DNA of 64,000 bases from Anatilimnocola floriformis (GTDB taxonomy: Bacteria; Planctomycetota; Planctomycetia; Pirellulales; Pirellulaceae). The stretch is taken from positions 6,014,001 to 6,078,000 of the forward strand of contig NZ_JAMLFW010000001.1 of NCBI RefSeq assembly GCF_024256385.1, read 5' to 3'. The position numbers were made by a program, and so were the translations under genes. This document shows positions 48,904-61,497 of this stretch, one piece after another (the first letter of the stretch is position 1; each line of letters starts with the position of its first letter). The notes below the pieces were generated by a model. It searched no databases and was not told where the DNA came from. It worked only from the letters and a program-made list of their open reading frames with translations.

Positions 48904-50016
48904 TCAACGCTGACCAGCAATCACTTTTCGCACGGCATCTGCCAACGTTTCGATCGCATCCGGCTGCAACAAAATTGGATGATGCAATAACAGCGTCGTC
49001 TCCGCAGCCGACTGAGCGTTTGTTAAATCGCTTGCTATTCGGCAACGGTTCGTGCTTCGCTTGTTGAAGCCGCGAAATCCAGCGCCGACATCTATTCCCT
49101 GCGCTTGCAACTGACAAATAAGTCCGTCGCGCGTGGGATGTCTGCAATCAAGCTGCGCATCTCCTCCTGCGGGAAGATAGCGCCAAGCGAACTTGTAATA
49201 CGCCATAAGATCGCTGGTCTGCGCTACCGGAGATAGCTCCGCTAAGTCTCGCAGTGCATAGCGTAGTTGAATTGCTGACTCCGCGCGAATGCGCGTGTAC
49301 TCTGCCAATTTTGCCATCTGCGGCAGCAACACCGCCGCTTGCAATTCGCTCAGCGGAAAAGCTTCGTTTCCTCGCGAGCTGAAAACGCGAATTCGCTGCG
49401 CGACATCGGCTTGCGAAGTGAGCACCGCGCCGCCACGACCTGCCGTGAGCAGCTTGCTGCCGCCGAAGCTGAGGACGCTAGCATCGCCGAAGCTGCCGAT
49501 GGGCCTGCCCGATATCATCGCGCCGGGAACTTGGCAGGCGTCTTCGAGGACTTGGAGATTTCTTTCTTTCGCCAGCTGACAAATGGCCTCGATATCAGCG
49601 AGATCGCCGTGCAGGTGCGAGACAATGACGGCCTTCGTCGCAGGTGAAATCGCAGCCGCGAGTTGCTGCACATCAATGGTCCAGCGATCTTTCGCGATAT
49701 CAACGAGAACGGGCCGAGCGCCGACAGCTTCGATCGCGCGGAAGTTTCCCGGAAAGTCGTAGGCCGCCAGAATCACTTCGTCCCCTGCGCCAACTCTCAA
49801 GCCGCGCAGGGCAAGTTCGACGGCGATCGTTCCAGAGGAGCAGAGCTGCACGTGTTCGCGCTGAAAGGTGTTTTGCAGCGACGCAGTCAGCGCGGTGGTA
49901 TTCGCGCCGTCGTATCGGCCCCAATCACCGCTGGCATAACAGGCGAGAAGTGCAGCCCGCACGTCTTCATCGGGAAGCGGCCACCTGGTCGGGCCGCCGG
50001 GAAACGCGATCGTCAT
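48904..50016 (-). CDS. DegT/DnrJ/EryC1/StrS-family aminotransferase
   Basis: A 370-residue fold-type I PLP enzyme. Landmarks are CSSGTIAVELALRGLRVGAG, DACQVPGA (PLP-ring Asp) and the Schiff-base Lys in SFGGSKLLTAGRGG. The family usually aminates keto-sugars or makes AHBA-like compounds, though some members are dehydratases. It starts 2 bp after the stop of the enolase-superfamily gene, so the two form an operon, but no sugar-nucleotide genes are present. The substrate is unknown. Confidence 0.88.
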   Translation of the reverse strand: MTIAFPGGPTRWPLPDEDVRAALLACYASGDWGRYDGANTTALTASLQNTFQREHVQLCSSGTIAVELALRGLRVGAGDEVILAAYDFPGNFRAIEAVGARPVLVDIAKDRWTIDVQQLAAAISPATKAVIVSHLHGDLADIEAICQLAKERNLQVLEDACQVPGAMISGRPIGSFGDASVLSFGGSKLLTAGRGGAVLTSQADVAQRIRVFSSRGNEAFPLSELQAAVLLPQMAKLAEYTRIRAESAIQLRYALRDLAELSPVAQTSDLMAYYKFAWRYLPAGGDAQLDCRHPTRDGLICQLQAQGIDVGAGFRGFNKRSTNRCRIASDLTNAQSAAETTLLLHHPILLQPDAIETLADAVRKVIAGQR

Positions 50017-50018
50017 CG

Positions 50019-51371
50019 CTAGAACCCCAGCCCGTTGCCGCTAAGTTCGCTCGTCGCCACCGTGCCGTTCTTCAGCCGGAACATACCGGGAAAACGATCG
50101 CTCCAGCCGCGGTTGCCGACCGGGCAATACTGCCGGCTGTTCCCTTCGATGGCGACGATCGTAGGAATGCGGGCCGCGAGACTCGCCGAGTGCAGAAACG
50201 AATAACCCGGGCAACTCAGATCTTGCACACAGAGGAACAGGTTGTACTTCTGCGCGGCCGCTCCCATCAGCAACGCTTCGGTGTGTCCCTTGCACGCTTT
50301 CAGCGCCACGCCGCTGTAGCCCTGTTCGCGAGCGAGGTGCAAACTCTCGAGATCGACGAGCGATTCATCAATGACCACTGGCTTGATCGCCGCGGCCCGG
50401 TGCATTCGATTCTCAGGATGCAATTTCAAGTCGCGATGCGTCGGCTGTTCGATGTACTGCACGCGGCCGAGCGCGGCCGGTGATTGTGCTTCCACGAGCT
50501 TCAGGAAATCGAGCAGGTATTCGACGGTCGCACATTTCTCGTTGAAATCGAGCGAATAATTCCAAGCAGCACAGCCACGAGCCGATTGCGCCGGTACAGC
50601 GGCTTGCTCGACGGCAACGACGCGATCGACGTCCCACTGCAGATTGTCGCCGTTCAGTTTGATCTTGAGATGCGTGAGTTCATCGCGCGTGATCCACTCG
50701 CCCAGCGTTTCCGGCAAGCCGTCATTTAAGCGATTGGCGATGTCGCTTTCAAACAACGGATCGAGCGCGCCGACGAGGTGATACAGCGGCATCGTCGGTT
50801 TGGGTTCGCGCGACGTATAGCGATCGAGATATTCGCCGGCGAAATCCGGCGTCAGGTAATGGGCCAGATCGTGCGCGACCCATTCCTTGCCGAGCAAATT
50901 GTAGGAATTCTGCTGATGAACCTTGCCGAAAGCGTCGTGAATGGCCGCTTCGAATGGACTCGCGGCAACCAGAATCGCCAACGGCGGCATCGGCTCGGCG
51001 AGGCCGAGCTCGCTCTGCACTTTCGCCGCTGCCTGCTGACACAGCGGGTGCCAGCCATGGGTAATGTCGAGCGGGTGCGCCGTGATCGGCTCCTCGGCAA
51101 TCGCGGCTGCGAGCAATTCGACAAAACGGAGCATCGCCTGCAGGCTTTGCTCCGCCGTCACCTTCGCGCTCGGCCAAGCCCAGACATTGCCCATCGGCAT
51201 CGAGCCAAAACCGCTCGCTCGCTGGCCGCCAGCTGTTTCGACATCGAGCGTCACATTCACGAGCACCGCATCGGTGACCACACGACCGCCGAATTTGATC
51301 GGCGCGCGATACTTCAAAAGCTCTTGTTCGACGCGAACGTTTCGCAGCGTGATATCGGTGAGTTTAGGCAT
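50019..51371 (-). CDS. enolase-superfamily enzyme (mandelate racemase/muconate lactonizing-like)
   Basis: 450 residues: an N-terminal capping domain (ITLRNVRVEQELLKYRAPIK) and a C-terminal barrel with an apparently complete active site. THLKIKLNG is a KxK motif, SLDFNEKC gives the first metal ligand, YIEQPT the second, VVIDESL the third, and ALKACKGH a second catalytic Lys. This fits the muconate-lactonizing subgroup layout. It is the first gene of a two-gene operon with a DegT-type aminotransferase. The reaction cannot be told from sequence. Confidence 0.85.
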   Translation of the reverse strand: MPKLTDITLRNVRVEQELLKYRAPIKFGGRVVTDAVLVNVTLDVETAGGQRASGFGSMPMGNVWAWPSAKVTAEQSLQAMLRFVELLAAAIAEEPITAHPLDITHGWHPLCQQAAAKVQSELGLAEPMPPLAILVAASPFEAAIHDAFGKVHQQNSYNLLGKEWVAHDLAHYLTPDFAGEYLDRYTSREPKPTMPLYHLVGALDPLFESDIANRLNDGLPETLGEWITRDELTHLKIKLNGDNLQWDVDRVVAVEQAAVPAQSARGCAAWNYSLDFNEKCATVEYLLDFLKLVEAQSPAALGRVQYIEQPTHRDLKLHPENRMHRAAAIKPVVIDESLVDLESLHLAREQGYSGVALKACKGHTEALLMGAAAQKYNLFLCVQDLSCPGYSFLHSASLAARIPTIVAIEGNSRQYCPVGNRGWSDRFPGMFRLKNGTVATSELSGNGLGF

Positions 51372-51429
51372 GAGGAACGCAATCGGAGGGGCGAGGTATG
51401 CGATTGCGTTATCGTAACTCTTGCAGACC

Positions 51430-51819
51430 TTAGCGCCGAGTAACGATCTCCTCGACTGGAACGTTCTCGCAACGAATCAACAATCGCTGCACATCGCGAG
51501 CGCACTCCACATTCATCCTGGCAGCTGCCGGGAGTTCCACTCGCGAATCTTCCAATCGGTAGTCTGCCTTGATTCGATTGTTATTGAGCATCGCCAGCAG
51601 CTTGCCCGCTTCAAAGGCATCCGGGTGCCGGCTGGCTAACAACCACACATGCGCGTCGTGCTTGCTGTGCTTCACCTTGGTAAGGCTTGCAACGAAACTC
51701 GCAGCCAAGTGAAATGCGCCGTAGTACGCGCGGCTAGTGATGGATCGGGCCTGCGGTGGAATTACCGTCGGTTGAACGGCAAGTAACTCCGCGTAATCAA
51801 TGAACTCGTCCGGCTTCAT
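51430..51819 (-). CDS. HEPN-like protein
   Basis: A 129-residue helical protein with the HEPN-type segment SRAYYGAFHLAASFVA; Arg30 and His37 make an R-x6-H pattern compatible with the HEPN RNase motif (R-x4-6-H), although its position near the N-terminus is like the UPF0332 branch. HEPN proteins are often RNase toxins paired with a nucleotidyltransferase antitoxin. The upstream gene overlaps it as ATGA but is not a nucleotidyltransferase. Toxin activity is inference. Confidence 0.65.
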   Translation of the reverse strand: MKPDEFIDYAELLAVQPTVIPPQARSITSRAYYGAFHLAASFVASLTKVKHSKHDAHVWLLASRHPDAFEAGKLLAMLNNNRIKADYRLEDSRVELPAAARMNVECARDVQRLLIRCENVPVEEIVTRR

Positions 51820-52172
51820 ACGGGTATCACCGACAGCGTGAAATCGGCAATTACTTCTCGATGCACCGCGTCAAACCGATCGTACCAACAGGACGAGCGA
51901 GCTATGCAATCGCGTGGCTCGCCCGGCCATTGAATATTCAGGCAATACCAAGACCGCTCTGGATCTTCCGGATCGTTGAGGACCTCTACGTCAACAGGCG
52001 TGTTGGGAAAAACTTCACCGCAGAGAGCGAGAGCGAATTTCATCGCCGGAGAGTCAAGGGCAACCAATGTGCGTGGCTTGGAAGCATCCGCTTGCTTCAA
52101 CGCAGCCGCCAGCCCCGCCGTTGACGGTGTGGCTGGCAAATTTGAACTTCCGGAAGTTGTTGTGCTCATCAA
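51816..52172 (-). CDS. hypothetical partner of HEPN-like gene
   Basis: A 118-residue soluble protein with a Ser/Thr-rich N-terminus, a helix (MKFALALCGEVF) and beta segments (VDVEVLNDPEDP, SWYCLNIQWPGEP). It contains no GSxxxxxDxD nucleotidyltransferase motif and no DNA-binding motif. Its stop overlaps the HEPN-like start by 4 bp, so they are translated together. It could be an antitoxin or a separate partner. The family is unknown. Confidence 0.6.
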   Translation of the reverse strand: MMSTTTSGSSNLPATPSTAGLAAALKQADASKPRTLVALDSPAMKFALALCGEVFPNTPVDVEVLNDPEDPERSWYCLNIQWPGEPRDCIARSSCWYDRFDAVHREVIADFTLSVIPV

Positions 52173-52248
52173 GCAATGCCTTTTTGGAGGCCGAGGTTCA
52201 CTTTAGTAATTCTAGTTCAACGCAAACCCCCAAGCGAACCTCGACTTG

Positions 52249-53919
<1,671 letters not shown>

Positions 53920-54220
53920 GATCGATCAATTGCGTAAAAGGTGCTGCTGGCGATTGTGGGGAAACCTTCGATTATAAGGTTCAAGCCGCCGCCGGTGAGG
54001 GGTGTTGACGGGCCCCGCCGGAAACTCCGCCCAGGGGCGGCCTTAACGTCTGTAGCTTCTGTCAGGCCGCGTTCAGTCGCGTGACCGCGTGATCCCGCAA
54101 TTCATCGTCGATTTTGCGACGGGATTTTCCTTTCGCGGTAATGTTTCCTGGCACTTTTGCGCCAGCACTCTGCGGGAATGTTTTGTACCTGGAGGGCTTG
54201 CGTCCACGCACGGAACTGTC
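53920..54220. other. divergent intergenic region ettA / response regulator
   Basis: About 300 bp. GGCGGCC...GGCCGC sequences around 54037-54072 can pair, flanking an AACGTCTGTAGCTTCTG stretch. The start of the response regulator has only a weak CGGAA element upstream. No gene was supported. Confidence 0.4.
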
Positions 54221-54601
54221 ATGTCCCGCGTTTTGTTAATCGAAGACAACGAAGTCAATCAGGAATTGATCGCTCGTTTTCTGCAGTTGTATGGCCATCA
54301 GGTAACGGTTGCCGGCGACGGCATGACCGGACTGCGGCACGCGCAAGAAACAGTGTCCCAGTTCGACGTCATCCTGCTCGATATGAACCTGCCCGATCTT
54401 GATGGCTGGGAAGTGGCTCAGCGAATGAAAGCCGACGCCCGCAGTGCGCCGCTGCCGATCATCGCTGTTACCGCGCATGCGATGGTGGGCGACCGCGAGA
54501 AGGTGCTGGCCGCCGGCTGCGATGATTACACCACGAAGCCGATCGACTTCAACGTGCTCCTCTCCAAGATCGATCAAATCACACAGGCGGTGTTAGCATG
54601 A
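54221..54601 (+). CDS. single-domain response regulator
   Basis: A 126-residue receiver: VLLIEDNEVNQELIARFL supplies the acidic pocket, VILLDMNLPDLDG the phospho-acceptor and YTTKPIDF the Lys. Its stop overlaps the next gene as ATGA. ATG 54221 removes a long non-homologous extension. It opens a four-gene operon ending in a histidine kinase, its likely phosphodonor. Confidence 0.9.
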   Translation: MSRVLLIEDNEVNQELIARFLQLYGHQVTVAGDGMTGLRHAQETVSQFDVILLDMNLPDLDGWEVAQRMKADARSAPLPIIAVTAHAMVGDREKVLAAGCDDYTTKPIDFNVLLSKIDQITQAVLA

Positions 54602-56778
54602 CCAATTCTCTCGAAAATGCCGCTCTCGAAGCTGCCTCGCTCGGCAAACTGCTCGTCGTCGACGACGAGGAAATGAATCGCGACATGCTCAGCCGGCGAT
54701 TAGAAATCGAAGGCTACGAAGCCGTCTGCGCAGATAGCGGCCGCACTGCCTTGCAATTGCTCGCCACGACCGACTTCGATGCCGTGCTGCTCGACGCCAT
54801 GATGCCAGGTATGAGCGGCTATGAAGTGCTCGCCGAAATTCGCAAGACGCAAACCGTGCTGGAACTGCCGGTGCTAATGGTGACGGCTAAGAGCCAAAGC
54901 GAAGACATGGTGCAAGCCTTCGAAAGCGGCGCCAGCGACTACATCACCAAGCCGATCAACTTTCCTGTGGCGCTCGCGCGCATCAATGCCCACGTCACCA
55001 GTCGCAAAATGGCGGTCCGTCTGCGCGAAAGCGAAATGCGTTACTCACTGTCGGCCCAAGGCGCGAACGATGGGCTGTGGGATTGGGATCTTCTCGGTCA
55101 ACGCGTTCATTTTTCCGACCGCTGGAAATCGATGCTCGGCTATCAACCGGCCGAAATCAGCGAAGATTCGAGCGAATGGTTCAGCCGAATTCATTCCGAC
55201 GATTTGCAGCACGTTCGCCAGGCCCTGGCCGATCACCAGGCCGGTTTGACGCCGCAGTTCGAGAGCGAACACCGCATGCTGCATCGCGATCAAACCTATC
55301 GCTGGATGCTCTCGCGCGGCATGGCCGTGCGCGATCACGCCGGCCGGCAAACGCGGATGGCTGGTTCACAAACCGACATCACTCGCGGCAAAGCAGCCGA
55401 TCCGCTCACTGGTTTGCCGAACCGCGTGATGTTTATGGAACATCTCGCCGCCGCCGTGAAGGCCGCGAAAGCGCAGCGTGGCGCTCCTTACGCCGTGCTG
55501 TTTCTTGATCTCGATCGTTTCAAAGTCGTCAACGACAGCCTAGGCCATCTCGCCGGCGATGAACTGCTGGTGAACGTCGCCAAACGCCTGGAAGGTTGTT
55601 TGCGCCGCAGCGACGTCCTCTCGCGCGTCAGCGATCGCTGCACGATCTCCCGCTTCGGCGGCGATGAGTTCGTTGTGCTGCTGAAGGGTCTGCAGTCGCC
55701 CGAAAATGCATCCCTCGTTGCCGATCGAATTCTGGAAGTCCTCGGCGATCCGCTAATGCTTCGCGGCCAGGAAGTAAATCTCTCGGCCAGCATCGGCATC
55801 GCCGTCGCGACGACCGGCGATGATTCTGCCGATGATCTGCTGCGCGATGCCGACACGGCCATGTATCAAGCCAAGTCGCAAGGCAAATCGCGTTGGTGCT
55901 TGTTCGATCAATCGATGCGCAAGCAAGCGCTCGACCGCCTCGCCCTCGAAGCCGACCTGCTAAAAGCGATTGAGCGCGGCGAATTTCAGATTCATTATCA
56001 GCCGATCGTCGAAATGCCCTCCAAGGAAATCAAGGGTTTCGAAGCCCTCCTCCGCTGGAAGCATGCGACGCGCGGCAATGTCTCCCCAGTCGAGTTCATT
56101 CCGATCGCCGAAGAAATCGGTTTCATCGTCGACCTCGGCGCCTGGGTGCTGGAACACGCCTGCCGCCAGGTCCGCCAATGGCAACTGGAATATCCCGAGC
56201 ACGGACAAATGTTCGTGAGCGTGAATGTATCGACGCTGCAGTTTGCCTCGCCGGGCCTGGTCGATCATGTGCGCGATTGCTTGCGGGCCACGGGCCTCGA
56301 CGGCCGTTGCCTGAAGCTGGAGATCACCGAAAGCGCGCTGATGCTCGATACTGAGCTCGCCGCCGGCCGCCTCGAGCAACTGAAGTCGCTGGGCGTAACG
56401 ATCAGCCTCGACGACTTCGGCACGGGCTATTCATCGCTGAGTTATTTGCAGAGCTTCAAGATCGACAACCTGAAAATCGATCGCTCGTTCATCGCGCAGT
56501 TGGGTGAATCGGAAGAGTCGAACGAGATTGTGCGGACGATCATCAACCTGGCGCACAACCTGGGAATGCAGGTGACGGCCGAGGGAATCGAGGGTCAAAC
56601 CCAGCACACGCAGTTGCACCAAATGACCTGCGAATCCGGCCAAGGCTATCACTATTCTCGGCCGCTGCCGAATGCGGAAGTGGTGGCGCTGCTGCAACAA
56701 ACTCGCGCCACGACGACAACGGTGGCCACTCGCGATCAGCGCGCTCAAACCGTGGAAGCCGGGGCGCTGTCGACATGA
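54598..56778 (+). CDS. REC-PAS-GGDEF-EAL cyclic-di-GMP enzyme
   Basis: 726 residues: receiver (about 15-130, acceptor in LLDAMMPG), PAS/PAC (about 145-262), GGDEF (about 265-435, motif RFGGDEF intact near 352) and EAL (about 455-700, GFEALLRW; DDFGTGYSS loop). Both catalytic signatures are complete, so it may both make and degrade c-di-GMP, switched by phosphorylation. The RVSD motif upstream of GGDEF is 7 residues away, not 5, so the usual product-inhibition I-site is probably absent. It overlaps the genes on either side by 4 bp. Confidence 0.93.
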   Translation: MTNSLENAALEAASLGKLLVVDDEEMNRDMLSRRLEIEGYEAVCADSGRTALQLLATTDFDAVLLDAMMPGMSGYEVLAEIRKTQTVLELPVLMVTAKSQSEDMVQAFESGASDYITKPINFPVALARINAHVTSRKMAVRLRESEMRYSLSAQGANDGLWDWDLLGQRVHFSDRWKSMLGYQPAEISEDSSEWFSRIHSDDLQHVRQALADHQAGLTPQFESEHRMLHRDQTYRWMLSRGMAVRDHAGRQTRMAGSQTDITRGKAADPLTGLPNRVMFMEHLAAAVKAAKAQRGAPYAVLFLDLDRFKVVNDSLGHLAGDELLVNVAKRLEGCLRRSDVLSRVSDRCTISRFGGDEFVVLLKGLQSPENASLVADRILEVLGDPLMLRGQEVNLSASIGIAVATTGDDSADDLLRDADTAMYQAKSQGKSRWCLFDQSMRKQALDRLALEADLLKAIERGEFQIHYQPIVEMPSKEIKGFEALLRWKHATRGNVSPVEFIPIAEEIGFIVDLGAWVLEHACRQVRQWQLEYPEHGQMFVSVNVSTLQFASPGLVDHVRDCLRATGLDGRCLKLEITESALMLDTELAAGRLEQLKSLGVTISLDDFGTGYSSLSYLQSFKIDNLKIDRSFIAQLGESEESNEIVRTIINLAHNLGMQVTAEGIEGQTQHTQLHQMTCESGQGYHYSRPLPNAEVVALLQQTRATTTTVATRDQRAQTVEAGALST

Positions 56779-57374
56779 GCCCCCGTTCAAATCTCAGTCG
56801 TCAACTAATGCTCGGCGGCATCTTGCTCACCTGGTTGAGCGTGGTGATCGGCGGCTGGATTGGCTTGAGCGCGTATGCACAGCGAGCCGGCGCTTCCTCG
56901 GCTGCGCCATTGCGACTTGATGCTGCTGCGCCGAAGTCTGAGCAATATCGTTTGCTGATGTTCGTGCATCCGCGCTGCGGCTGTAGCGCGTCGAGTATGC
57001 GTGAGCTGGAACGAACACTGGCTCGTTGCGATGGCCACGTTGCTGCCGAAGTCTATTTCTATCGACCTTTGAATGAGAGCGATGACTGGGCACATACCTC
57101 GCTCTGGAACATCGCGACAGCCATTCCCGACGTGACCGTGCATATCGATCCGGACGGCGTCGAAGCTCGCAAGTTCGCCGTGAAAACGTCCGGCAGCGTG
57201 TTGCTCTACGATCCGCGCGGTCGGCTCTGCTTTCAAGGTGGTTTGACCACCGCCCGCGGCCATGAGGGAGACAGCGCTGGCAAAGTAGCGATTCTTTCCA
57301 TCGCCCATGGCAAGGCAACTTCCGCTCCTGGCACGCGCGTCTTTGGTTGTTCGCTCGTCAGTGACCTTCCTTAA
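56775..57374 (+). CDS. membrane-anchored RedB-like thioredoxin-fold protein
   Basis: 199 residues with one N-terminal transmembrane helix (about 11-33) and an extracytoplasmic domain beginning LLMFVHPRCGCSASSMRELE. Cys68 and Cys70 form a CxC, and the strand-helix pattern is thioredoxin-like. This resembles proteins annotated RedB, known mainly by name. Its start overlaps the GGDEF-EAL gene as ATGA, and the histidine kinase begins 18 bp later, so it may be a redox or metal accessory of that kinase (inference). Confidence 0.65.
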   Translation: MSPRSNLSRQLMLGGILLTWLSVVIGGWIGLSAYAQRAGASSAAPLRLDAAAPKSEQYRLLMFVHPRCGCSASSMRELERTLARCDGHVAAEVYFYRPLNESDDWAHTSLWNIATAIPDVTVHIDPDGVEARKFAVKTSGSVLLYDPRGRLCFQGGLTTARGHEGDSAGKVAILSIAHGKATSAPGTRVFGCSLVSDLP

Positions 57375-57392
57375 TTCACCTGGTTGAAGACG

Positions 57393-58826
<1,434 letters not shown>

Positions 58827-58831
58827 CTGGC

Positions 58832-59713
58832 TTAGCGCCGAATGTTGCCCGCAAGCCGTTCGGCAACGCGGCGACTGACGCTCGTCGAAACCGCTGTGAA
58901 CTCACGCTTCACGTTGTCGTCGCAGCGATTGAGTTTCGCGGCCAGTCGCGGCATTCCATCAGGATTTTTCTCGGCTGTTTGCGAGAGCTTGCTGATGAAG
59001 TTGGCCGCTTCGGTGAAGTTTGTATCAGCCGTGCTGCCGACCAGCGGCTGCAAGGTCTTGGCGATCAATTCGGCACCGACGTTGTCGATGGCGATGAACA
59101 CGTCGAGCTTGTTGTTGACTTGAGCGCGATTATCCTGCCCCAAGCCGTAGCCCGAGCGGAGCAACACCACGCAACGGCCTGCAACCTTGCGTTTCAGCAG
59201 CGGCCCTTCGTAAAACCCTTCGCCATAAACCAGATGCAGTTCGTCAGTGCCGTAGACGAGTTCAATGTTGCTCTGAGTTCCCTGGCCGTCGTTTCCTTTC
59301 CAGGAAAATGGGCCAGTCCGTTCGGCGGTCATTTGCGAGATCTGCATGACCTCCCAGATGTTGACGACCACCTCGGGATTGCGAATGAGATGAACGAACA
59401 ACTCGGGATCGCAGTCGATGGTTTTTGTCGGCAGCCGGCGATAAATGCTGGGTCGCTCGAGCACCGACATGACTTTGCGTTGTGCTTCTTCGTTGAGCTT
59501 GCTGACGGGGATGTTGCGCAGCGCGTCTTGCTGCGAAGCCTGCGATGAGTCGCCCGTAGCTTCCGCAGCGAGAACCTTGCCGCTCAACGTACTGCCAGCC
59601 AGACCCAGCGCACCGGCGGCGATCATTCCTGCTTGCAGAAACGTTCGGCGTGACACGTTGGCCGTGACATCAGAAGCAAAGGCTGGCGGCATCATGCTGG
59701 CTAAGAAATTCAT
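58832..59713 (-). CDS. Tat-exported protein of unknown function
   Basis: 293 residues. After a short leader, VSRRTFLQAGMIAAGALGLA is a twin-arginine signal. The mature part (about 60-290) has alternating strands and helices (VVVNIWEVMQISQMTAERTG, DELHLVYGEGFYEG, CVVLLRSGYGLG) and an Arg/Val-rich end. No family or active site was recognised. It converges with the kinase, with 5 bp between them. Confidence 0.65.
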   Translation of the reverse strand: MNFLASMMPPAFASDVTANVSRRTFLQAGMIAAGALGLAGSTLSGKVLAAEATGDSSQASQQDALRNIPVSKLNEEAQRKVMSVLERPSIYRRLPTKTIDCDPELFVHLIRNPEVVVNIWEVMQISQMTAERTGPFSWKGNDGQGTQSNIELVYGTDELHLVYGEGFYEGPLLKRKVAGRCVVLLRSGYGLGQDNRAQVNNKLDVFIAIDNVGAELIAKTLQPLVGSTADTNFTEAANFISKLSQTAEKNPDGMPRLAAKLNRCDDNVKREFTAVSTSVSRRVAERLAGNIRR

Positions 59714-60003
59714 CCTGCTCCCCCCGAAGCATCGCCCGCTTTCGAAATCGCCCGAGGTCCTTGCGGATCATGGCGGTTCCGTTCCGGCAAACTTTGCCGG
59801 TCAGAGAGGTAATTCGGCCGATCATGCCGAACGGGGCCAGAAAAACCCGGATAAAACGTTCGTTAGGCAGCCAATTCCACGCTAGCGATGCTGGCAGGAA
59901 ATCCGTAGCGCGAGCGAGGGGAGTGATTTCGCTCTTGCCTGAATCGTGCAGATCACGAAGATACCGCCGCGAAAATCCGTTCCTCCTTCTTGGCTCTGTT
60001 TCG

Positions 60004-61209
60004 ATGGCCGTTCCTCCACTTCGCCGCGATCTGCCGCATGTCAGCAGTCGCGCGCGCGGAGCAAGAGCAACGCCCGTCAAACAAGCGGCACCCGCCAAGA
60101 CATCGTCACCCGTTACGCGCATCATGTTGCTGACGATTCTGCTCAGCAGTGTGATGGTCTTCAGCGCTTCGCGCCTGGGGCCGGTTTGGTCGCGATTGAT
60201 TCGCCATCAAATCGCTGCGCGTGAAATGGCAGAACTGGAAACGCTCGAAAACGAAGCGATCAGCGCTAAGTTCGACGCCTGGTTGGCTCGCGGCAACGAA
60301 GGGCTGCAATGGACAGTTACCGCCCTCACGAACCCGCGCGCCGGCGTTTCTCACTACGCGGAACAAGCCTTGCTGCGCGAGTCCGACACCTGGCGGATTC
60401 GCGGCCGGTCCGATGCTGCCGCGCGGATCGTGACGATCGCGCAAGCGCTTGCGCGAGTCGCCAAGAACTTGCCCGCCGCGCGTCGGCCTGGTGTGCGGCA
60501 ACTCGTCGAGCGCTTCGCGACCTGGCCGATCGACGACAAAATTGCTGCCCGCGAACTGACCGTGGCCTGCGATGCAATCCTCGCGCGATTGCCGCCAGCC
60601 ACCGATGAAGAACTGCAACTTGCCGAGCGCGAACTGAGCGAACAACGCCTGGCCCGCGCGATTGAACCGATTGCGCCGACTCCTGAAGTCATCTTGCCGG
60701 AACCGTTGCCGCCCATCGTCAATCCGAGTGAGTTGCAACCACCGGCCAATCTGCCGCCGGCGGAACACGAAGGGCCACCAGCCAAAGCCAAACAAGTTCC
60801 CAAACGTTTCTTCGCGCCGCGAGCGAGCGAGTTGCCGCCGCTGGCGGAGAGCATTCCCGCCGAAGCCGCGCCGATCGAGCCGCCGAAAAAGAATCTCTAC
60901 GACTGGATTCGGACGCTCGCCGATCTGGAAGTGATGCGAATGCTGCATCACGGCGACTATGGAGTGCGATACACGGCTGAGAAAGAGCTGGAGCGTCGCG
61001 GTTATGCGGCCGAGCATTTGCCGCTGGCTCGCCAATTGGTTCATCCCGACCCGCAAGAGCGCCGCAAGCTCGCCGAGAAGTTGCCGCGACTCACCAATGT
61101 CGATCCTCGGCCCTGGCTGCGCCAGCTGGCCGAAGATGAAGATCAAAACGTCCGCCGCACGGCAGCGGGAATTTTACAAGCGACGAAACCGGGTAGAGAT
61201 CAGCGATAG
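60004..61209 (+). CDS. membrane-anchored HEAT-repeat-like protein
   Basis: 401 residues from ATG 60004. A transmembrane helix lies near 41-58 (IMLLTILLSSVMVFSASRLG) and a helical region follows. A Pro-rich linker (about 220-290) leads to a C-terminal segment with HEAT-like helices (YGVRYTAEKELERRGYA, DENQ-like NVRRTAAGIL). The frame is open upstream to 59761, but those residues have no gene-like character and no ribosome site. The function is unknown. Confidence 0.6.
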   Translation: MAVPPLRRDLPHVSSRARGARATPVKQAAPAKTSSPVTRIMLLTILLSSVMVFSASRLGPVWSRLIRHQIAAREMAELETLENEAISAKFDAWLARGNEGLQWTVTALTNPRAGVSHYAEQALLRESDTWRIRGRSDAAARIVTIAQALARVAKNLPAARRPGVRQLVERFATWPIDDKIAARELTVACDAILARLPPATDEELQLAERELSEQRLARAIEPIAPTPEVILPEPLPPIVNPSELQPPANLPPAEHEGPPAKAKQVPKRFFAPRASELPPLAESIPAEAAPIEPPKKNLYDWIRTLADLEVMRMLHHGDYGVRYTAEKELERRGYAAEHLPLARQLVHPDPQERRKLAEKLPRLTNVDPRPWLRQLAEDEDQNVRRTAAGILQATKPGRDQR

Positions 61210-61497
61210 CCGGCGTCAAGGCGTCTGCCAATCTTCGCAACTCAGATCGGTAACACGCGAAAACTCGCTCACGTTGTTGGTGACCAAAACAAGTTGCATC
61301 GAGATTGCCTGTCCAGCAATCAACAGGTCATAGGGACCGATTGTTCTACCTGTTTCTTCGAGTGTAGCGCGAATGCGAGCAGATTCAATTGCAGCAGATT
61401 TATCGAAAGGTAGAAAGCTGACCATCTCCAAAAAATTCGTGACCTTGGCCCGCTCGCGATCGGGATGCGAGCATTTCTCGATTCCAGTAAACAGTTC

